DNA from: an uncultured Lachnospiraceae bacterium
GTDB lineage: Bacteria > Bacillota_A > Clostridia > Lachnospirales > Lachnospiraceae
Assembly (NCBI GenBank): GCA_902795985.1
Contig: CADBNG010000333.1
Coordinates: forward strand, 1-13,999
Reading direction: 5' to 3'
Length of the DNA stretch: 13,999 nt
Each line of letters starts with the position of its first letter. The stretch's first letter is position 1. Below, piece by piece: positions 1-7,568 of this stretch. Both the position numbers and the translations under genes were made by a program. A model generated the notes under the pieces. The model was not told the origin of the DNA. It ran no database searches and saw only the letters and a list, made by a program, of their open reading frames with translations.

Positions 1-7
1 CCTTCCC

Positions 8-36
8 TTGCATTTTCCCCTCCAAATTGATAATAT
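8..36 (+). promoter_or_regulatory. Weak possible promoter upstream of der
   Basis: TTGCAT (8-13) lies 17 nt before TAATAT (31-36), in an AT-rich stretch just upstream of der. Only the first three bases of the -35 match consensus and the -10 is imperfect. The gene could equally be read from a promoter outside the window. Confidence 0.25.
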
Positions 37-61
37 TAATTAGTTAATAAGGAGCGGAAAT

Positions 62-1381
62 ATGAGCAGACCCATCGTGGCCGTTGTCGGCCGTCCGAAC
101 GTCGGAAAATCCACATTGTTCAATGCCCTCGCGGGGACGAGAAAGGCGATCGTCAAGGATACGCCCGGTGTCACGCGGGACCGGATCTATGCGGATGTTA
201 CCTGGCTGGACTATGAATTTACCCTGATCGATACCGGCGGAATCGAGCCGGAGAGCCAGGATATTATACTGAGCCGGATGCGCGAGCAGGCGCAGATGGC
301 CATTGATACCGCGGATGTCATCATTTTCATGACGGACGTGCGCCAGGGACTGGTGGACGCGGACTCCAAAGTGGCGGATATGCTGCGCAAGAGTCATAAA
401 CCGGTCGTTCTTTGCGTTAATAAAGTGGATAATTTCAAGGCCCAGGAGATGGACGTTTATGAGTTCTATAATCTGGGCATCGGCGAGCCGTTCCCGATCT
501 CCGCGGAAGGCCGGCAGGGCATCGGCGACCTGCTGGATGAGGTCGTGGCCCATTTTCCGGAAGGAAGCGCGGGAGCGGAAGAGGAAGAGCTGCCGAAGAT
601 CGCGGTCGTCGGAAAACCGAATGTGGGAAAATCTTCGATCATCAACCGCCTGCTGGGCGAGGAACGGGTGATCGTTTCGGATATCGCGGGCACCACAAGG
701 GATGCCATCGATTCGAAAGTAAAGTATCACGGCAAAGAGTATATTTTTATCGATACGGCGGGCCTTCGCCGGCACAGTAAAATAAAAGAGGATATTGAGC
801 GCTACAGCATTATCCGCACAGTCGGAGCGGTGGAGCGCTGCGATGTATGCGTTCTTGTGATCGACGCGCTGGAAGGCGTGACGGAACAGGATGCCAAGAT
901 CGCCGGGATCGCCCATGAGGCGGGCAAGGGTGTGATCATTGCCGTGAACAAATGGGACGCGGTGGAAAAGGACAATCATTCCGTAAGCGAGTTCACCCGG
1001 AAGATCCGCAGCGTGCTTTCATTCATGCCTTATGCCGAGATCATCTTCATTTCGGCAGTGACCGGGCAGCGGCTGAACAAGATCTATGAAACGGTGGATA
1101 TGGTGCTGCAGAATCAGACCCTGCGCATCCCGACGGGCGTTCTCAACGAGATCCTGGCCGACGCGGTGGCCATGCAGCAGCCGCCGTCGGATAAAGGAAA
1201 ACGGCTGAAAATTTTCTATATGACGCAGGCCGGCGTGAAGCCGCCGACGTTTGTCATGTTTGTTAACGATAAAAAACTGACGCATTTTTCCTATACGCGT
1301 TATCTGGAAAACCAGATCCGCGAAGCGTTCGGTTTCCGCGGGACACCGGTCCGGTTCATCACGCGGGAGCGCTCAGAGTAG
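62..1381 (+). CDS. der: Ribosome biogenesis GTPase Der (EngA)
   Basis: Der is a double-GTPase essential for late assembly of the 50S ribosomal subunit, working in the cytoplasm on the large-subunit precursor. The 439-residue protein has two tandem G domains. The first shows GRPNVGKS (residues 10-17), DTGG (57-60) and NKVD (120-123). The second shows GKPNVGKS (184-191), DTAG (231-234) and NKWD (296-299). A KH-like C-terminal domain follows, with the family's usual ending rich in G, F and R ([10 protein letters not shown]). The length is normal for the family. The ATG at 62 is chosen because AAGGAG lies at 49-54 and the conserved first G motif begins nine residues in. plsY follows after 31 nt, and the der-plsY-gpsA order is common in Clostridia. 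Nothing is unusual. Confidence 0.98.
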   Translation: MSRPIVAVVGRPNVGKSTLFNALAGTRKAIVKDTPGVTRDRIYADVTWLDYEFTLIDTGGIEPESQDIILSRMREQAQMAIDTADVIIFMTDVRQGLVDADSKVADMLRKSHKPVVLCVNKVDNFKAQEMDVYEFYNLGIGEPFPISAEGRQGIGDLLDEVVAHFPEGSAGAEEEELPKIAVVGKPNVGKSSIINRLLGEERVIVSDIAGTTRDAIDSKVKYHGKEYIFIDTAGLRRHSKIKEDIERYSIIRTVGAVERCDVCVLVIDALEGVTEQDAKIAGIAHEAGKGVIIAVNKWDAVEKDNHSVSEFTRKIRSVLSFMPYAEIIFISAVTGQRLNKIYETVDMVLQNQTLRIPTGVLNEILADAVAMQQPPSDKGKRLKIFYMTQAGVKPPTFVMFVNDKKLTHFSYTRYLENQIREAFGFRGTPVRFITRERSE

Positions 1382-1412
1382 GCGAAGCCTGTTTGCGGGG
1401 GAGTTTGGAACA

Positions 1413-2051
1413 ATGGAACGAGTCGTATGTATTGTGATCGGATATCTTTTCGGCCTGATACAGACGTCCTATTTTATCGGTAAAATCAAAGGACTCGATA
1501 TCCGGGACTACGGCAGCGGCAATGCCGGGACGACCAATGCGATGCGCGTGTTCGGCCGCAAGCTCGGCTTTGTAACGGTCGCAGTGGATATCTTTAAATG
1601 CATTGCGGCGGTCCTGGTCACCTGGGCGATCTATCGCGGCCATGACGCGGCGCTCATGCTGCGGATTTATACGGCTGCGGGGGTGGTGATCGGGCATGAC
1701 TATCCGTTCTTCATGAAATTTCATGGAGGAAAGGGGATCGCGGCGACCGCCGGCATGATCATTGCGTTCGGCGACTGGCGGCTGATCCTGCTGGGCGTGA
1801 TCTGCTTTTTCGTTCCGGCCCGGCTCACGCATCATATCTCCGTCGGATCGCTCTGCCTTTCGTCGAGTTTCCTGATCGGGCTGATCGTACTGGGACAGGC
1901 CGGAAGTTATGGAATGGCGCAGCCCCGGCTGACCGAGATGTATATCGTTGTGGCGGTCCTGACGGCACTGGCGTTCTTCCAGCACAGGGGGAACATCCGG
2001 AGGCTGGCGGAGGGAACCGAGCGAAGGGTCTGGGATCATAAGAAGAACTGA
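1413..2051 (+). CDS. plsY: Acyl-phosphate:glycerol-3-phosphate acyltransferase PlsY
   Basis: PlsY is an integral membrane enzyme that transfers an acyl group from acyl-phosphate to glycerol-3-phosphate, giving lysophosphatidic acid, the first committed step of phospholipid synthesis in most Gram-positive bacteria. The 212-residue sequence is mostly hydrophobic, with about five membrane segments. It carries the family motifs: SGNAGTTNAMRVFG (35-48), GHDYPFFMKFHGGKG (94-108) and the C-terminal HRGNIRRLAEGTE (191-203). The Gly-rich GGKG and the Asn of the first motif are intact. The ATG at 1413 follows a GGGGGAG ribosome binding site (1397-1403). gpsA downstream makes its substrate, so the two genes form a functional pair, probably co-transcribed with der. 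Confidence 0.96.
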   Translation: MERVVCIVIGYLFGLIQTSYFIGKIKGLDIRDYGSGNAGTTNAMRVFGRKLGFVTVAVDIFKCIAAVLVTWAIYRGHDAALMLRIYTAAGVVIGHDYPFFMKFHGGKGIAATAGMIIAFGDWRLILLGVICFFVPARLTHHISVGSLCLSSSFLIGLIVLGQAGSYGMAQPRLTEMYIVVAVLTALAFFQHRGNIRRLAEGTERRVWDHKKN

Positions 2052-2150
2052 GCCGGAACACATCCAACGGCTTTGCGTAAAGGATGGATCCTCTATCCTG
2101 CGGAACGGAGTGTTTCCGTTTTCACACGGATTTCAAAAAAGGACAGTATA

Positions 2151-3146
2151 ATGGCAGATATCGGAGTTATCGGATCCGGAAGCTGGGGCACCGCCATCAC
2201 ATGGCTTCTGGGCAATAACGGCCACAAAGTGACACTGTGGTCCTACCGGCCGGAAACTACGGAGATGTTCCGGAAGTATCATGAGAATATCGACCGACTT
2301 CCGGGGGTGAAGCTGGGCGGCAGCGTCCGGTTTACAAGCGATCTGGAGGAAGCCGTACGGGGTAAAGACCTTCTGGTCTGCGCAGTACCGTCCACGGCGA
2401 TCCGGTCCACGACTCATCAGATGAAAGAGTATGTGGAAGACGGCCGGATCATTGTCACGCTCACGAAGGGAATTGAGGAAAAGACCTCGATGACCATGAC
2501 GGACGTAATTGAAGATGAGATTCCCCAGGCGAAGGCGGCGGCTTTAAGCGGGCCGACGCATGCGGAAGAGGTCGGGCGGGGCCTTCCCGCGACCATTGTG
2601 GCCGCCGCGAAGGACGCGGAGACGGCGGTTTATATCCAGCAGATCTTCAGCAGTCCGGTTTTCCGGGTTTATTCCTCTTCGGATGTTCTCGGCGTGGAGA
2701 TCGGCGCGGCGCTTAAAAACGTGATCGCCCTGGCGGCGGGAATGTCGGACGGCCTCGGTTACGGGGACAACGCCAAAGCGGCGCTGATCACCCGCGGGAT
2801 TGCCGAAATCACCCGGCTCGGTGTGGCCATGGGCGCGAAAAAAGAGACTTTTTCCGGACTTTCCGGCATCGGCGATCTGATCGTCACCTGCGGAAGCGTG
2901 CACAGCCGGAACCGGAAAGCGGGCTTTCTGATGGGCCAGGGATTGAAATACAAAGAGGCCATGGCGCAGGTCCGACAGGTTGTGGAAGGCGTCAACAGCG
3001 CGAAAGCCGCTTATGAACTGGCAAAAAAGTACGGGGTGGAAATGCCCATCGTGACGGAAGTCAACCGGATTTTATTTGAAGACAAGTCCCCCAGGGACGC
3101 TGTAATGGAACTGATGCACCGGGACCTGAAAGAGGAAACGGCATAA
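2151..3146 (+). CDS. gpsA: NAD(P)-dependent glycerol-3-phosphate dehydrogenase GpsA
   Basis: GpsA reduces dihydroxyacetone phosphate to sn-glycerol-3-phosphate for phospholipid synthesis in the cytosol. From the ATG at 2151 the protein has 331 residues, the normal length. The nucleotide-binding loop GSGSWGTA is at residues 8-15, the conserved LTKG at 104-107, the SGPTHAEEV motif at 133-141, and the catalytic lysine is K189 in the segment EIGAALKNVIALAAG. The frame is open upstream to a TTG at 2073, but the 2151 start puts the Rossmann loop next to the N-terminus and has AAAGGA at 2137-2142. The 99-nt gap after plsY contains a small hairpin (AACGGA 2104-2109 with TCCGTT 2115-2120, then a few T's), too weak to call a terminator. 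Confidence 0.96.
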   Translation: MADIGVIGSGSWGTAITWLLGNNGHKVTLWSYRPETTEMFRKYHENIDRLPGVKLGGSVRFTSDLEEAVRGKDLLVCAVPSTAIRSTTHQMKEYVEDGRIIVTLTKGIEEKTSMTMTDVIEDEIPQAKAAALSGPTHAEEVGRGLPATIVAAAKDAETAVYIQQIFSSPVFRVYSSSDVLGVEIGAALKNVIALAAGMSDGLGYGDNAKAALITRGIAEITRLGVAMGAKKETFSGLSGIGDLIVTCGSVHSRNRKAGFLMGQGLKYKEAMAQVRQVVEGVNSAKAAYELAKKYGVEMPIVTEVNRILFEDKSPRDAVMELMHRDLKEETA

Positions 3147-3269
3147 AAAAGGTATTGTTCACAGGCCGGAAAGCAGCGGAGAAAAGGAGAGGCCGCGGGG
3201 GTTTTCCGGACGATGTCCCGCAAAGATGAAAACAGCAGGACGCAGCTTGCCCGCGGTAAGGTAGGACAG

Positions 3270-3911
3270 ATGTTTGAAAAACTGGAAGAAAAACTGACGA
3301 AACTCGGCAACAGCATGAAAAGCGGCGCTTCCAATTTTACGGAAAACGTCAGCCTGAACGCCCGGATTGACGACGCCAAAAAGAAGATTGCCACGATCTA
3401 CGGAGACGTGGGCGAAAAATTCTATCAGGCCAACAAGGATGCGGCCCCGGAAGGATACGAAGAGTATTTCAGCAAGATCGATGAGTCCTTCGCGGAGATC
3501 ACCAGCTGCACGGACCAGATCAAAAAGCTGGCCGGCATCCGTGAATGCCCGAACTGCGGTTCGGATGTGGAAAAGGGCTATCGTTTCTGCGTTAATTGCG
3601 GAACCCGGATTCCCGAAGACGAGAAAAAAGCGGCGAGCGCGGCTCCCGTCTGCGATAAATGCGGGGCCCCCGTGGAAGACGGCGCCCTGTTCTGCATTAA
3701 CTGCGGCGCGAAAATTGCGCCGGTGAAGGAGAAAAAACCGGAACCGGTCTGCGTGCGCTGCGGGTCGAAGCTGGTGGACGGCGCTTTGTTCTGCACTGTC
3801 TGCGGAGAGAAAGTAGAGATTCCGGAGGAAGCGGTTCCGGAAGAGGAGATCCCCGCGGAAGAAGCAGAGACCGTGAACGACGGATTCGTGAACGACCAGC
3901 CGGCCGAATAA
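3270..3911 (+). CDS. Coiled-coil protein with three tandem zinc ribbons
   Basis: Function unknown. From the ATG at 3270 the protein has 213 residues. An N-terminal charged helical region (about 1-90) looks like a coiled coil. Three zinc ribbons of the same spacing follow, each CxxC-x10-CxxC: C93/C96/C107/C110, C128/C131/C142/C145 and C161/C164/C175/C178. Ribbons two and three are near copies of each other, which suggests internal duplication. The tail is strongly acidic. There is no signal peptide or membrane segment, so it should be cytosolic. The ATG at 3213 would add 19 residues but has its purine-rich site 22 nt away; 3270 has AAGGTAGGA just upstream and starts like relatives I remember (MFEKLEEKLTKLG). 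It opens a cassette of envelope-protein genes, with a 42-nt gap to the next. It could be a regulatory or scaffold partner of those membrane proteins, but that is inference. Confidence 0.85.
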   Translation: MFEKLEEKLTKLGNSMKSGASNFTENVSLNARIDDAKKKIATIYGDVGEKFYQANKDAAPEGYEEYFSKIDESFAEITSCTDQIKKLAGIRECPNCGSDVEKGYRFCVNCGTRIPEDEKKAASAAPVCDKCGAPVEDGALFCINCGAKIAPVKEKKPEPVCVRCGSKLVDGALFCTVCGEKVEIPEEAVPEEEIPAEEAETVNDGFVNDQPAE

Positions 3912-3953
3912 GGAGAACCGATCCGTTCTCGGCCCGATAAGGACTAAATCGAT

Positions 3954-6068
3954 TTGATTATTATTCTTGGAGCTATTGTATTTGTCATACTGATCGTGCT
4001 GGACGTAATCGGGCACAGAAAATATCAGGTTCGGAGAAAGCTGCCGGACTGGATTGTTCTGTGCCTGTTTGCGGCCGGCGCGGTTTTCTTTATCCTGTCG
4101 GCGGTGCTGACGCTGAATTCCCGGAAAAACAGCCCGGAGACCGGGGTTTATCTTGCCTATGAGTATCTGGCGGACGGCGATGCCGCCAGCGCCCGCGCGG
4201 TTACGATTCAGAATGACGCCATGAGCGCGACGCAGAAGAACTTTCTTGAGATGCTGGCGTCCGCGGTGGAAGGCGATTATAAAAGCGTTTACTTCATGAC
4301 AGACCGATATCTGAGCGACCTTTCCGAGCTTCCGGAACAGGCGGCGGTTGCGGAAGAGCTGTACACCCTTTCCATGAATGCCGTTGCGGACGGTAAAAAC
4401 CGCCGGGCGGAAGTGGATGAATGCGTCGTGAAGAGCCGGGAAGCAGCCGGAATCCGGGAAACGGTGCAGCTGAAGGAATATTATCAGATGGACCGGCAGA
4501 TCCGTGCCGGAAACGTCGAATCCATTCAGCCGGCGGATATCCGGGCACTCCTTTCCAGCTTTCCGGACGATAACAGCGTAAAGAAAATGGCCATCAGCTA
4601 TTATAATCTCGCCGGAGATTATGACAGCGCCCTTCAGGTCGCCGGAGATATGCTGGATACGGAAAAGACCCCGGCAAATCAGATCCTGTATACGGACGTT
4701 CTGGCGCAGCGCGCCTTTAATATCACGGAGGAAGAACTCCGTGCCTCGGAAGATTCAGAGATCCTGGATCTGCTGAAAAAGGCGGATGCCGCGGCGGAAA
4801 AAGCCGCCGCATACGAGCAGGGCAGCGATAACCGCTATAAACAGGATATGCTTTACCTGCAGTATTATGAGGACGCAATCAATGTGTATTATCAGCGTAT
4901 CCGGAATTATCTTGAGGTAAAAAAACCGGTTCTGAGGGACGGCACCGGCCTGTACGGCCTGCAGCTTGTAAAAATGGAGCTTCTGCAGGGCGAAAACGAA
5001 AAAGCTTATAAGGAGTTCCTTTCCATTATCTCGGACGCGTCGCTGCTGGACGAATCCGCCCCGGTGAGGGAAGAGCTGCTGATCCTTTCCGAGCATCTGA
5101 CCCAGTATCAGAAATCCGGAGAGGACGAATTAAAAGAGACACTCTTTGAGGACTGCCGGGCGGTTTTCCGCGCCCAGAGCCAGGACGTAATACCGGCGGA
5201 TGAGGAAGGCATCAACAGGGAAACCGCGGATCAGATGGCGGCCATGATGATCTACGACCACCCGGTTTATGCGGTCACTTCCGTTAATGCGTCCGAGTTC
5301 CCGAAGATTACCGCAGCAGTGAATACCAACCTGCGCAAAGCCAATGTTTTCGGCGGAAGCGGGGAATACTATAAAGATGATTTCAAAGTCCGGGACAATG
5401 AGGAGAGCATCAGCGATTTTACAATGACGGCTGAAATCGGCAGCGAAAACCGGACCCTCGTCATCGCGGTGTCTCCGCAGAACGGAGACAATTCCACCCT
5501 TAAGGAACTGAGAATGATGCTGACCGGGGCGCAGGACATGAAGATGGCGAAGCGGCCGGCGCTGGTGGATGGCTGCGGGCAGATCTTAAGTACACCGGAT
5601 GATTCCGCGGATCGCTATCGCAGTATGGCACTGTCCCTGACGATGGAAAACACAGCCACGGCCTATGAAATCCTTTCCCAGGCCTGTTCCGTGCTTTCGG
5701 GAAAGAAGAACGGCGAACGGGCGATTCTGTGGGTTACCGCGGATCCCCTGACGGAGGAAGAGCAGGTCCTTGAGATTGTGAACCTGCTGAAGGAGAACAA
5801 CGTCCGCTGTTATGTCGCGGCTCTTCCCGGGGCGAATCCTGAGACGGCGGAAACAATCGCTTCCGGTACCGGCGGCTATTGCCTGAAGATCGGCCGTCCG
5901 GCGGAGCTTACCGCTGCGGCGAAACAGCTTGCGGATATCATGAACAACCGATACGTATTCACTTACCGGACAACGGATGAAACCACAGATCAGCATTCGG
6001 TCACGATTTCCCTGATCAGCGAGGACCTGGATGCGTCGGCAGACTATTACCGGGAGGGCGTGTCATGA
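3954..6068 (+). CDS. Two-TM protein with helical repeat region and VWA-like domain lacking a MIDAS
   Basis: Uncharacterised 704-residue membrane protein. Two membrane helices lie at about 2-19 and 33-51. The loop between them is basic (HRKYQVRRK), so by the positive-inside rule the large remainder should face outside. Residues about 60-400 are helical and TPR-like (for example YYNLAGDYDSALQVAGDMLD). The end, about 440-690, has a VWA-like pattern: a first strand TLVIAVS (501-507), ILWVTAD (591-597), and SGTGGYCLKIGRPAELTAAA around 637-656. The usual DxSxS metal site after the first strand is absent. Translation probably starts at TTG 3954, with AAGGA at 3939-3943; no in-frame ATG precedes the first helix. 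Its stop overlaps the next start by ATGA. Other VWA-like surface or complex-assembly proteins are possible relatives; function is unknown. Confidence 0.85.
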   Translation: MIIILGAIVFVILIVLDVIGHRKYQVRRKLPDWIVLCLFAAGAVFFILSAVLTLNSRKNSPETGVYLAYEYLADGDAASARAVTIQNDAMSATQKNFLEMLASAVEGDYKSVYFMTDRYLSDLSELPEQAAVAEELYTLSMNAVADGKNRRAEVDECVVKSREAAGIRETVQLKEYYQMDRQIRAGNVESIQPADIRALLSSFPDDNSVKKMAISYYNLAGDYDSALQVAGDMLDTEKTPANQILYTDVLAQRAFNITEEELRASEDSEILDLLKKADAAAEKAAAYEQGSDNRYKQDMLYLQYYEDAINVYYQRIRNYLEVKKPVLRDGTGLYGLQLVKMELLQGENEKAYKEFLSIISDASLLDESAPVREELLILSEHLTQYQKSGEDELKETLFEDCRAVFRAQSQDVIPADEEGINRETADQMAAMMIYDHPVYAVTSVNASEFPKITAAVNTNLRKANVFGGSGEYYKDDFKVRDNEESISDFTMTAEIGSENRTLVIAVSPQNGDNSTLKELRMMLTGAQDMKMAKRPALVDGCGQILSTPDDSADRYRSMALSLTMENTATAYEILSQACSVLSGKKNGERAILWVTADPLTEEEQVLEIVNLLKENNVRCYVAALPGANPETAETIASGTGGYCLKIGRPAELTAAAKQLADIMNNRYVFTYRTTDETTDQHSVTISLISEDLDASADYYREGVS

Positions 6069-7291
6069 AAAAAAGACTCGTATTTTTTATCTGCGCCGTC
6101 CTTCTGTTCGGACTTTTTCCCGTAACAGCCCGCGCAGCCGGAAATCTTGAGGTAAAAACAGTTGAATTTACCGCGATTTCGGGCGATAATTATAAGGTAT
6201 CCTGGAAGATTTCCGGGGGTACCGGAAATATGAATGTAACGGTCTTCCTTTCACAGAGCGACCACGATTACGAAGCGGAAACAGTGGAACTGGGAAGCAT
6301 CCGCAGCGGATCGGAAGGATCCCTTTCCGTGCAGCTGCCGGACGTGGACTCCGGTTATTATCATTTTATGATCGGCGTGACCACCATGAGGGGAACGATT
6401 ACCTATGCGTTCTCGAAGGAAGCGTTCTTTTATGACAATACGTCAGGCGCTTCTGCGCTGACCGGTGTTATCATCGGGAGAAACGGCAGCAAAGTCTACG
6501 GTGCATGGAATGAAGATGTTCCCGCCGTGCTGTCCGTTTATGATCAGGATACCAAGGAGCTCCTGCTCCGTGAGCACAGCTATGAAAAACCGCTTTCAGT
6601 GGAAATCCCGGCGGGCCATTCCGAAATTATAGCCGGCATAGCGGCCTTTGACGGAACCGGCGGAAGGTTCGAGCCGGTTGTCTGCGAGGCGGAAGGAACC
6701 CTGTCCGCGGAGGAGCTTTTCCCGGAGGCGGGCATCGTCAATCAGACGGAGCTGCAGATTACGCCTCCCGAAGGAGCCGCTTCCTGCCGTGTCTTTCTGA
6801 ACGGGACGGAATGCGATGCCCAGAGCGGGGCTTTCCGGCTGGAACTGCGGGAAGGCGATAACTCCATGACGGCCTTTGTCACGGACGAAAACGGCGGGAC
6901 ATCGGTGGCGGAAAAGGAAATGATCCTGGATACCGTGCCTCCGGAGCTGCTGGTTGAAAGTCCCGGAGCCACCGTGACAACGTCGAAAAACCGGGTTTTT
7001 ATTCAGGGAACGGCGGAGAAGGACGCCTTTGTAACCTGCGACAACGAAGCGGTCGCCATGGTGGGGAACTGTTTCAGCATCGAAAAGGAGATCGGCTACG
7101 GCTCCCATTCGATGATGCTGTCCGCGGCGGACAAAGCCGGAAACTCCACCAGCTTTAAGATCGAGGTTCACCGTTCCTTCTGGACCGACAGCCTGAAACG
7201 GCTGGTGCTGATTGCCGTTCTGGCAGCCGCCGGGATACTGGCGGAAATGTACCTTGTAATCTGGCGGCAGAGAAGGAGAAAGACGAAATGA
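6065..7291 (+). CDS. Secreted, membrane-anchored Ig-like domain protein
   Basis: Function unknown. The 408-residue protein has a classical signal peptide (MKKR, a hydrophobic core, then a cleavage-like ARAA ending near residue 25). Beta-rich Ig or Fn3-like modules follow. The clearest is the last one, beginning at DTVPPELLVESPG and running to DKAGNSTSFKIEV, a pattern familiar from bacterial Ig-like domains. A C-terminal membrane helix (about 379-398) is followed by a basic tail RQRRRKTK, so the body sits outside and is held by a single C-terminal anchor. There is no LPXTG sorting signal. It starts inside the stop codon of the VWA-like gene (ATGA) and ends in the same way with the next gene, so the three products are probably made in step and may assemble together. 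Confidence 0.85.
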   Translation: MKKRLVFFICAVLLFGLFPVTARAAGNLEVKTVEFTAISGDNYKVSWKISGGTGNMNVTVFLSQSDHDYEAETVELGSIRSGSEGSLSVQLPDVDSGYYHFMIGVTTMRGTITYAFSKEAFFYDNTSGASALTGVIIGRNGSKVYGAWNEDVPAVLSVYDQDTKELLLREHSYEKPLSVEIPAGHSEIIAGIAAFDGTGGRFEPVVCEAEGTLSAEELFPEAGIVNQTELQITPPEGAASCRVFLNGTECDAQSGAFRLELREGDNSMTAFVTDENGGTSVAEKEMILDTVPPELLVESPGATVTTSKNRVFIQGTAEKDAFVTCDNEAVAMVGNCFSIEKEIGYGSHSMMLSAADKAGNSTSFKIEVHRSFWTDSLKRLVLIAVLAAAGILAEMYLVIWRQRRRKTK

Positions 7292-7560
7292 AGAAGGCGG
7301 TCCGGTATATTCCGATGATCCTGTTCGTCCTGACGATCCTCTCCTTCATTTTCATGATCATCGTCCGGCTGAATGCCATGGGCACCCGGCTGCTTTCCAT
7401 CAGCAGCGGGCTCGGCAGACTGATTGCTTCCCAGTACAACCCGTCGGTGATCCTTTTCCTGATCCTGCTGGCAGCGCTGATTGCCGCGGTACTGATCACA
7501 AATAAGGTTAAAAGGCATGAGCATAGCGTTCATGCTGAAGATAACGCAACGAATGAATGA
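7288..7560 (+). CDS. Small two-TM membrane protein
   Basis: Function unknown, 90 residues. Two hydrophobic helices lie at about 5-25 and 49-71, separated by a short segment with few charges (RLNAMGTRLLSISSGLGRL). The second helix ends in a basic stretch NKVKRHEH and an acidic C-terminus. It starts within the stop codon of the Ig-like gene (ATGA overlap) and has its own AGAAGGAGAAAG site inside the end of that gene. Tight coupling suggests a small subunit of a membrane complex with the two preceding products. The oxidoreductase gene begins 8 nt after its stop. Confidence 0.8.
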   Translation: MKKAVRYIPMILFVLTILSFIFMIIVRLNAMGTRLLSISSGLGRLIASQYNPSVILFLILLAALIAAVLITNKVKRHEHSVHAEDNATNE

Positions 7561-7568
7561 GGTGACAT

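Noticed and set aside
44..979. A 311-codon open frame antisense to der
   Set aside because: Der's motifs are intact on the other strand and the antisense translation resembles no known family; it is a shadow.
2073..2150. TTG-initiated extension of gpsA by 26 residues
   Set aside because: The extension is unlike GpsA N-termini, and the ATG at 2151 has a ribosome binding site and puts the Rossmann loop in its usual place.
3213..3269. Longer start for the zinc-ribbon protein
   Set aside because: The purine-rich site (3183-3191) is 22 nt from this ATG, while 3270 has a closer site and a family-like N-terminus. The longer form is not fully excluded.
5471..5489. Perfect hairpin GTCTCCG-CAGAA-CGGAGAC inside the VWA-like gene
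   Set aside because: It lies within a clearly coding region and has no following T-run; most likely chance.
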